DNA of 64,000 bases. Source: Dactylorhiza incarnata (taxonomy: Eukaryota; Streptophyta; Magnoliopsida; Asparagales; Orchidaceae). The stretch covers positions 496,001 through 560,000 of the forward strand of contig JAWHQI010000061.1 in assembly GCA_033032865.1 (NCBI GenBank). The letters run 5' to 3'. The number at the start of each line of letters is the position of its first letter. The first letter of the stretch is position 1. Below are positions 57,226 through 64,000 of the stretch, in pieces. The notes beneath the pieces were generated by a model, which saw nothing but the letters and a program-made list of their open reading frames with translations, made no database searches and had not been told where the DNA came from. Both the position numbers and the translations under genes were made by a program.

Positions 57226-58172
57226 GGCACATTCGACCCACCCAACTAGTGAGAGCCTGGAGTGAGGAGGACATCTCGATGGCAAGCTCTTCCTTCCGAG
57301 GATCATTCGACCCACCCAGCTAGTGAGAGCCTGGAGTGAGGAGGACATCTCGATGGCGAGCTCTTCCTTCCGAGGATCATTCGACCCACCCAGCTAGTGA
57401 GAGCCTGGAGTGAGGAGAACATCTCGATGGCAAGCTCTTCCTTCCGAGGATCATTCGACCCACCCAGCTAGTGAGAGCCTGGAGTGAGGAGGACATCTCG
57501 ATGTCGAGCTCTTCCTTCCGAGGATCATTCGACCCACCCAGCTAGTGAGAGCCTGGAGTGAGGAGGACATCTCGGCGTTGAATCTACCCATCCGAGGATC
57601 ATTCGACCCACCCAGCTAGTGAGAGCCTGGAGTGAGGAGGACATCTCGGCGTTGAACTTACCCATCCGAGGATCATTCGACCCACCCAGCTAGTGAGAGC
57701 CTGGAGTGAGGAGGACATCTCGATGGCAAGCTCTTCCTTCCGAGGATCATTCGACCCACCCAGCTAGTGAGAGACTGGAGTGAGGAGGACATCTTGATGG
57801 CAAGCTCTTCCTTCCGAGGATCATTCGACCCACCCAGCTAGTGAGAGCCTGGAGTGAGGAGGACATCTCGATGGCGAGCTCTTCCTTCCGAGGATCATTC
57901 GACCCACCCAGCTAGTGAGAGCCTGGAGTGAGGAGGACATCTCGGCGTTGAATCTACCCATCCGAGGATCATTCGACCCACCCAGCTAGTGAGAGCCTGG
58001 AGTGAGGAGGACATCTCGACGTTGAATCTACCCATCCGAGGATCATTCGACCCACCCAGCTAGTGAGAGCCTGGTGTGAGGAGGACATCTCGGCGTTGAA
58101 CTTACCCATCCGAGGATCATTCGACCCACCCAACTAGTGAGAGCCTGGAGTGAGGAGGACATCTAGATGGCA
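57226..58172 (-). repeat. 74-bp minisatellite in the 3' UTR of element E
   Basis: About twelve and a half units with 74-bp spacing (57278, 57352 and so on). Two unit variants alternate in blocks: GATGGCAAGCTCTTCCTTCC and GGCGTTGAATCTACCCATCC. The conserved part contains CTAGTGAGAGCC, the complement of the D-array core. Confidence 0.9.
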
Positions 58173-58357
58173 ACTTACTAATCATATAAGCAAAATAACT
58201 TCATCCATCTAATGGGGGGATTTCCCTTGTCAAAACCTCCTGGCCCAACCAGCGAGGGGTAGAACTTGCTACAAAGGAAAACGACAAAAAACAACAAAAA
58301 ATAAACACAACATACCCCCCCATGGCACTCGTCTCTCAGGCTGCTCGCGCGAGATGA
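58173..58357. other. 3' untranslated segment between array and protease of E
   Basis: Short AT-richer spacer. No feature beyond an A-rich stretch near 58275-58315. Confidence 0.5.
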
Positions 58358-60430
58358 TCATTCCTCTGCTTCTCCTGCCACTCCCATCTGGCTCATGCTC
58401 TCCATGATCTTCTCCATCTCCTCCGCCCCCGCTTGCCAAGAGATGTTGTTGACGGCTGTGACGTAGCAGTGCCTCGCCATCCTGGGGTCTCCGCGGATCC
58501 TGACTTGGATTCCTCCAGTGTTGAACTTGAGGCACTGGTGGAAGGATGATGGTACGCATCGAAAGGCGCTGATGAGGGGTCTTCCGAAGATGGCATTATA
58601 ACTGCTAGGAGCGTCAACTATGACGAACCAACAGTTCCTTGAACCTCCCCCATCGTCACTTGGAGTCCAACTCCACCCTCTACCTCTTTCCTTTCTCCGG
58701 AGAATCCAAACAAGGGCCCATCTGAGGCCAGCACCCTCCTTGCCTCCACCTTCAACTCATCAAATGCCTTCTTGAAAATGACGTTGACAGAGCTCCCATT
58801 GTCAATGAGGATCCGAGAGACAGTGTAACCTTCGATGGCTGTCTGAATGACTAGCGCATCACAGAATGGATCCTCGTGATCTGGCATGTCCTTGCTTGAG
58901 AAAGTGATTTTCTCCTCGGGAGGTGGGTCCTGCGACGTCGAAGCGACGCTGCGTCGAAATACGGAGTGGAGGCTTGCCTTACGAGTGGCCTCGACCCCTA
59001 CCCCCCCGTTGATTACCGCGACCCGTCCTTTGGCTCCCACGTCAGTTCGGTCCTCACAGATGTCATCATCCACTACTTCTCCAGGTGGAACTTCTTCAAT
59101 CCGCACCGGCGGCTGCTATTGTGCCTGACCCCTCGCCTCTCTCACCTCCAAGAACTCTGGGCAGGTAGTTGTTGCATGCCCCTCTGCTTGGTGGTAGTCG
59201 CAGTATGGCACCACCCTTCCCCCCCCCCCCCCCCCTTCTCCTACGGGTTGGGATGTCTCTTGCTTCAACTCCTCCTCCTCTTCGAATAGCCATAGCTTGA
59301 GCTGGTGGGGGTAGGAGCTGCCTAGGGGCCTGTCTCCAAAGAGGAGGGTTGGGCCTTCCTTGGCCTCCGTAGAAGTTTCCCCCTCCTTGGGCGAAACCCC
59401 TCCCTTGCTCCTGACCCCCCTGGGGTCCCTGGTACCCTTGACCCCTCTGCTCTTCCCTCCTCCTTCCTTCTTGCTGCCTGAGGCCACCTTGCTCTCTTGG
59501 CTCGACCTCCACCAATTTTGCCAGCTTCTTTGCCAGCCCCGGGTTTGCCGCCTCGGTGGCTACCTCCTTTGCAGCTTTTTCCATCAGGTCCTCAAAGGAC
59601 AAGGGAGGCTTCCTAGTTAGGCGCATTTTGAAGAGGCTCTCTCGTAGCCCTACGGTGAAAGCCATCTGGAGGGCATACCCTGACATCTCCTGGATGTTCT
59701 GGATCTCCTCCTGGAATCTGTCCATGTACTGGGCTAGCGTCTCCTCGTGCCTCTGCTTGATCAGGAAAATGGACTCAGCATTCTTCTTCCTCTTCTTGGA
59801 TGTGGAGAAGCGTAGCTGGAAACTTCGGCCCAAGTCCTCGAAGTTGTAAATGGAGCCAACCGGGAGCTGGTGGAACCAGTCCCTAGCTTTGTCCTTTAGG
59901 GTGGTGGCGAAGAGACGACACTTGAACGCGTCCGTCATGGGCCTGATGGAGACGGTATCCTCGAACCACTGTAGGTGCTGGACGGGATCATGCTTCCCGG
60001 TATAGAAAGTCATGTTGGGCTCCTTGAAGCCTTCCGGGATGGGAGCCGAGATGATCAGCTCGCTAAAGGGTGACCCCCCACTCGCCGGCTTCGCGAGCTC
60101 CACTTGCGCGACTCCTGCTCCGAGCGAGACCCCACTCGCCGGGCTAGGAAAAAGCACTCGCCCGGTGAGATCCCGCTCGCCACTCTCAGTCACCGGTTCC
60201 TTGCCTGGCCGACCCCCTGGGGCAACCTCTCCTGACCCCCCCTGGGCGAGCACTCCTTGCGACCCAGAAGGCGGTGTCTGGGGGGAGGGAGCCGAGCAGT
60301 CACCTCCCCTGGTGATTCCTTGGAGCAGCTCCATGATTCCCTTGATGGCCGTCATGAACTCTCCCCTTCCTACCACCTCACTTGGGATGTGAGACCCCTC
60401 ATCGTCTCCTCCTCCGAGGTCTCCTGCCAT
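58358..60430 (-). pseudogene. Gag-protease of element E with frame lesions
   Basis: ATG at 60430 (MAGDLGGGDDEGSHIPSEVV). Gag core: FYTGKHDPVQHLQWFEDTVS, RDWFHQLPVGSIYNFEDLGR, FSTSKKRKKNAES, AFTVGLRESLFKM. The frame shifts at a 17-base G/C run (59219-59235) just before the knuckle CDYHQAEGHATTTC. After GQAQ an in-frame TAG (59118-59116, followed by CAGCCG) precedes the protease part, with active site ILIDNGSSVNVIF. A further shift near 58620 precedes the SSYNAIFGRPLIS segment and FHQCLKF, the end of a Tat-type protease. It stops at GEAEE-TGA, where RT would begin in an autonomous relative. Confidence 0.8.
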
Positions 60431-60466
60431 GAGATTTGGCTCAAGAACTTCTGTGCTGACCACTCT

Positions 60467-60483
60467 CCACGCTCACCGCACCA
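60467..60483 (-). promoter_or_regulatory. Primer binding site of element E, tRNA-Phe type
   Basis: Element sense TGGTGCGGTGAGCGTGG, four bases after the LTR. It is complementary to CCACGCTCACCGCACCA, which I recall as the 3' end of plant (wheat) tRNA-Phe. Confidence 0.8.
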
Positions 60484-61027
60484 AAAATGTTGAAACCGAC
60501 AACTCGGTCTCCGTGGAGTTCGGGGTCCCAGAAAAGGGGTGGTCTCACACCTACTTCTCTCGAGCCAACTCTCTAGGCAAGAGCACTTGGATTTAGAAAC
60601 GGACCAAGGGCTTAGTGGGGAGGTCCCTCCACATACCCGGAAGTCCCCTTGGAACTTCCCCTCCCAAGCCACTACTAAGATTGGGCACCACTGGAGCCTC
60701 TCCTCACCCTCTTTAGAGAGACTTGTTGGTGACGGAGAGAGAGGAGAGAGCTAGCCTACTATCCGATCCCCTCAAATGGTGCCCCTTGGTCCTATTTATA
60801 GGTTTTTTGGATCTGGACTACGAATAGCCAAAACTGGACTGCAAATAGCCAAATCCCGCTGTTCTGAAGCGCTAAACGCAGACCACTGGACTGCGAATAG
60901 CCAAAACTGGACTGCAAATAGCCAAATCCCGCTGCTCTGAAGCGCTAAACGCAGACCACTGGACTGCGAATAGCCAAAACTGGACTGCGAATAGCCAAAA
61001 CTGGACGAGAAGGGGCCTACCCTGGGT

Positions 61028-61028
<1 letters not shown>

Positions 61029-61059
<31 letters not shown>

Positions 61060-61545
61060 GAGCCGCCCCTCCCCCTCTCTGCCCCTCTGCTGGGCGAGAG
61101 GGGGGGGGGGGGGGGGGGGCGAGCCGCCCCTCCCCCTCTCCGCCCCTCTGCTGGGCGAGAGGGGGGGCGTGCCGCCCCTCCCCCTCTCCGCCTCTCTGCT
61201 GGGCGAGGGGGGGGGGGGGGGGGGGGGGGGCGAGCCGCCCCTCCCCCTCTCCGCCCCTCTGCTGGGCGAGAGGGGGGGGGGGGGGGCGAGCCGCCCCTCC
61301 CCCTCACCGCCTCTCTGCTGGGCGAGAGGGGGGGCGAGCCTCCCCTCCCCCTCTTCGCCTCTCTGCTGGGCGAGAGGGGGGGAGAGCCGCCCCTCCCCCT
61401 CTCCGCCTCTCCGCTGGGTGAGAGGGGGGGCGAGCCGCCCCTCCCCCTCTCCGCCTCTCTGCTGGGCGGGGGGGGGGGGGGGGGGGGGGGGGGGGGCGAG
61501 CCGCCCCTCCCTCTCTCCGCCTCTTCCCGCTGGGCGAGAGAGGGA
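61029..61545. repeat. 48-bp repeat with expanded G-tracts, 5' LTR of E
   Basis: About nine to ten units, with a different series of G-run lengths from the 3' LTR. The runs have therefore changed since the two LTRs were made from one template. Confidence 0.88.
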
Positions 61546-61556
61546 GGGGTGAGACC

Positions 61557-62020
61557 TAGGGGTGTTCACGAACCGAATCAAATCGAATAGCTCTTCAATC
61601 GAATCCAATTTTGACATAGAATGCAGAGATTCAGATTCGGATTCGTTCGAATATTCGGGGTTGGATTCGAATTCGGATTCGTCATGAAATGTTGGATTCG
61701 AATTTGGGTTCGAATTCAGATTCGAATTCGAACATGGATTCGGATTCGAATTCGAATTTTATAATATTTAATTATATATAATATTCAAATATAATTATAT
61801 TTAACATTTAATTACATATATTAATTTAATTTAAGTATATTTTCAGTATTCGTGAACTATTCGCGAATCCTTCGAATATGAATATAATTATTCGGATTCG
61901 GATTCGAAATTTATTCGAATCCGAATTCGGATTCGAATTCGAAAAATACGAATTTTAATCGAATCTTCACGAATCGAATCCCGAATTATTCACGAACTAT
62001 ACTATTTGTGAACAGGCCTA
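61557..62020. mobile_element. hAT MITE with GAATTCG-rich interior
   Basis: 464 bp with termini TAGGGGTGTTCAC and (complement) TAGGCCTGTTCAC, flanked by a perfect 8-bp duplication GTGAGACC (61549-61556, 62021-62028). The arms are dense in ATTCGGATTCGAATTCG-like words around an AT-rich centre. Confidence 0.9.
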
Positions 62021-62426
62021 GTGAGACCCCCCTCCCCCCTCTCCGCCCGGATCCTTGGGAGTGCTCGGCGAATATCTGGGTCGTACATCGGCGACCCTCC
62101 ACGCTGGGCCTCACTCGATGGATATGGGGGTTGTACAGGTACTACGGGGTCGTGCCCGGCCAGCTCAACCCCAACTCTATCGCCATGCTGGTCGGGTACG
62201 CGTGCTATCTGCGAGAAGAGGGGATTGAGTTCTCGCTACCCGTCTTCCGCAAGCTCTACACCTTCCGCTGCTCACGCGACGTCTCCTTCTTCTCGGGTCA
62301 GAACCCTCTCAAACACTACGGTCTTCCGAACAAGAACCACGACTGGGTTCGCCGCTTCATTTTTGTCAGCGGGAGGCCTGGGAACACCCTTATCGCCCCG
62401 GTGCAGGAGGAGGAGTTAACCTTTCG

Positions 62427-62477
<51 letters not shown>
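62427..62477 (+). repeat. 51-base C homopolymer inside antisense gene B
   Basis: An uninterrupted C run in what should be coding exon. Coding sense on the two sides is in different frames. Confidence 0.9.
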
Positions 62478-62478
<1 letters not shown>

Positions 62479-63854
62479 ACCCTAGGGGGCACGAGGCCAA
62501 ACTGCACCAGTACATCCTGGAGCACGGGATGGACCTCACCTACCTCCGCCGAAATGTCAACTCGCTCCCGCCCATTCCGCAGGGTGAGGGTAAGTTTTCT
62601 ATACATTCTTCATTTGCTTAGCTTTCGCGGATTTGCTTCCATTCGCTGACTCTTTCGTATTCTTACATAGGCGTATGGGATTTCCCTCTTCACCCGCCGC
62701 GTCCCTCTGGGGCTTCCGCGTCCTTTGCACAGGCCGCCGCGGATGCCTGTCGGGAGGAACCCTCCTCCTCCAAGCCTAGTGGCAAGAAGCAAAAACCCGG
62801 GGCGCTTACTTCCTCTTCCTCCAAGAAGTCGAAAGATTCCTCTTCCGCCAAGGGAAAGGGGGTCTTGGACGAGACCCCAGGGGCGAGTGCTCCGAACCAA
62901 ACCCTGGGGACGGGTGTGCCAGGCGAGACTACACTCCGTGTGGGATCGTCGTTGTCGCCGCCTCCATTGCCCAGGGACCACCGGAACTTCCCCAGCGGCG
63001 AGAAGTACGTGGACCCCTCAGGGGCTCCCCTGGTAAAGTGGGATAGGAATGCCAACAGGGTCTCGCTCTCCACCCTCCATCCGTCGTGGATAGAGAGCGA
63101 CCTCGCCAGTGGTGAGGCTTACGCCATTGCGTATGCCCTCTATGGCCGGGAAGATGCCGAAGTCTTTGATGCCGAGAAGACTCAGGTTCTCGCCCATGAG
63201 ACTGCCAGGGCCATGCTGCGGGCGCTTGAACTCGCGCATATGTCTTCGCGCCGGAGCATTAATCTTGCGCGGAGTCTGGCAGAGGTCGAGGAGACCCGGG
63301 GCTTTGTTTCTGTCGAGGCGCGTGAACTCCGGGTGAAGCTGGAAGCTGCGGAAACCCTTCTCGCCAGCCGCCCCGTCAGAGAGGTATATACTTTCCCTCC
63401 CCGCAAGTGACCTGTTGCCGATTGATGCACTTTCTTCTTACCACCTTTATTATTTTTTTTCCAGGATACCACAGTCGCCGAGATGCTTCGTGTGCGGGTG
63501 GCCGGCCTTGAGGATGAAGTCCGGCTGGTTAAGGCCGAGGCCCAGCGGTCACGAGAAGCCGAAGCCTTAGCACTCGCCTCAAGGAACAGGGGGCACTTTT
63601 ACCCCCACCATGAGCTCAAGCAGCTGATGCAGGAGAATGCTAAAGGTGCCGTTAAACACGCGCTGCAGGTGCTGCGGCAGGCTGGGTACCTGAAAGAGGA
63701 GGTCGAATGCCTCTCTGCTCGGCAAGTCGTCCCCGAGCTTTACATTCCGATCCCCTTCCCAGAGGGTGAGGACGGCGAGCCGCGAGATGACGCCCTCCTC
63801 CTAGATTCGGGCGAGAGCGACGGATCCTCTAGCGAGAAACCCGCTGACCCCTGA

Positions 63855-64000
63855 GATGGGCCCTTTGTATTTTTTGCTTTCTTTTTACTCTTCTTTTTGG
63901 AGGTAATCATGAACAGTGGTGAGTCCCCTTGTCCTATATATATTGGTTACAATCTGTGTTCTCAATTTTTTCTCATTCGCTACTATAACTCGCTAGGCTC
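63855..64000. other. Sequence after antisense gene B
   Basis: T-rich, containing CCTATATATATTGG near 63933. No feature can be assigned before the window ends. Confidence 0.4.

Larger units (their letters stand above)
55804..62137 (-). mobile_element. Element E: Tat-like gag-protease retrotransposon inserted in H
   Basis: 6334 bp, flanked by a perfect GGTAC duplication (55799-55803, 62138-62142). In element sense: 5' LTR (62137-60488), tRNA-Phe-type PBS, gag-protease remnant, 74-bp array, PPT and 3' LTR (57135-55804). No RT, RNase H or integrase. The LTRs are closely similar apart from G-tract lengths and a hAT insertion. Confidence 0.92.
60488..62137 (-). repeat. 5' LTR of element E, interrupted by a hAT MITE (1650 bp)
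   Basis: Same ends as 55804-57135. TATA box at 60792-60800 (element sense TATAAATAG). G runs up to 29 bases (61030-61058, 61468-61496). Without the 472 bp due to the MITE and its duplication it would be 1178 bp. Confidence 0.9.
55546..63854 (+). pseudogene. Antisense gene B of element H, Transposase_28-like, split by element E
   Basis: Coding segments: 55546-55803, then after element E 62143-62589, 62671-63383 and 63465-63854. Introns are GT-AG with matching phases. It contains LSDEAYLNAVADYVPSGFEA, LEHFEVGFRPPIWPE, then VVPGQLNPNSIAMLVGYACY and FSLPVFRKLYTFR, as in the PF04195-type family. A Lys/Ser-rich linker, a WIESDLASGEAYAIAYAL segment and a C-terminal coiled coil (LRVRVAGLEDEVRLVKAEAQ) follow. 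Two lesions: E inserted in exon 1 (TSD GGTAC), and a 51-base C run (62427-62477) that leaves the two sides in different frames. Function unknown. Confidence 0.7.
52897..64000 (-). mobile_element. Element H: Tat-like retrotransposon with two antisense genes, interrupted by E
   Basis: The 3' LTR (52897-53576) and PPT define minus orientation. Gag and the 5' LTR would lie beyond the right edge. Two multi-exon genes on the + strand occupy the region next to the 3' LTR, as in element G. H is split at 55803/62138 by element E. Confidence 0.75.

Noticed and set aside
56208..57245. Gly-rich and Pro-rich reading frames of nearly 300 codons
   Set aside because: They are translations of G and C homopolymer runs in the E LTR.
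57226..58172. Regular 74-bp spacing, possible CRISPR or protein repeat
   Set aside because: No variable spacers and no coding frame. It is a minisatellite in the E 3' UTR.

Overview
The window is nuclear DNA of a flowering plant. The evidence is spliced host genes of plant families (a peroxisomal DHNA-CoA thioesterase and a glutamate receptor-like channel), plant-type Ty1/copia and Ty3/gypsy retrotransposons, Tourist-like and hAT MITEs, an RTE-type LINE and a TRIM. The species is not identifiable. Most of the sequence is transposon, much of it nested, which suggests a large repeat-rich genome.

Layout. 1-3029: 3' end of a Tat-like, gag-only gypsy element (D, + strand) with a 78-bp minisatellite and a 3' LTR. 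4457-18133: a DHNAT1-like gene (- strand) whose second intron is about 13.1 kb and holds a chromovirus (5518-11184), a row of Tourist-like MITEs, a copia remnant, a TRIM (14426-14865) and an RTE fragment. 19060-19925: a chimeric GH16/receptor-kinase pseudogene. 21231-26753: a complete six-exon GLR gene (- strand). 28263-29951: a U-box-kinase scrap and a TTF/hAT transposase fragment, interrupted by a gypsy LTR piece and then by a Sirevirus-like copia (unit S1, to 32213).

32231-42109: a Tat-like element G (- strand) arranged LTR-internal-LTR-internal, with a rearranged gag and a spliced gene on the opposite strand. 42110-52896: a near-identical second copy of unit S (S2), carrying a complete gag-only copia insertion (43588-49552). 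52897-64000: element H, same superfamily as D. It has two intron-containing antisense genes. One of these is split by element E (55804-62137, TSD GGTAC), and E's own LTR is split by a hAT MITE (61557-62020). The order of events is therefore copia S2, then H, then E, then hAT.

The most notable points are: the host thioesterase reassembled across a 13-kb transposon-filled intron and ending in a peroxisomal AKL signal; three spliced antisense genes in Tat-like elements, each with a TATA box 118-132 bp before its ATG; a gag in which a protease-like segment without catalytic aspartate lies before the zinc knuckle; and a D/E/H family with a tRNA-Phe-type primer site, a 3' UTR minisatellite, and LTR G-tracts expanded from 7 to as many as 37 bases.
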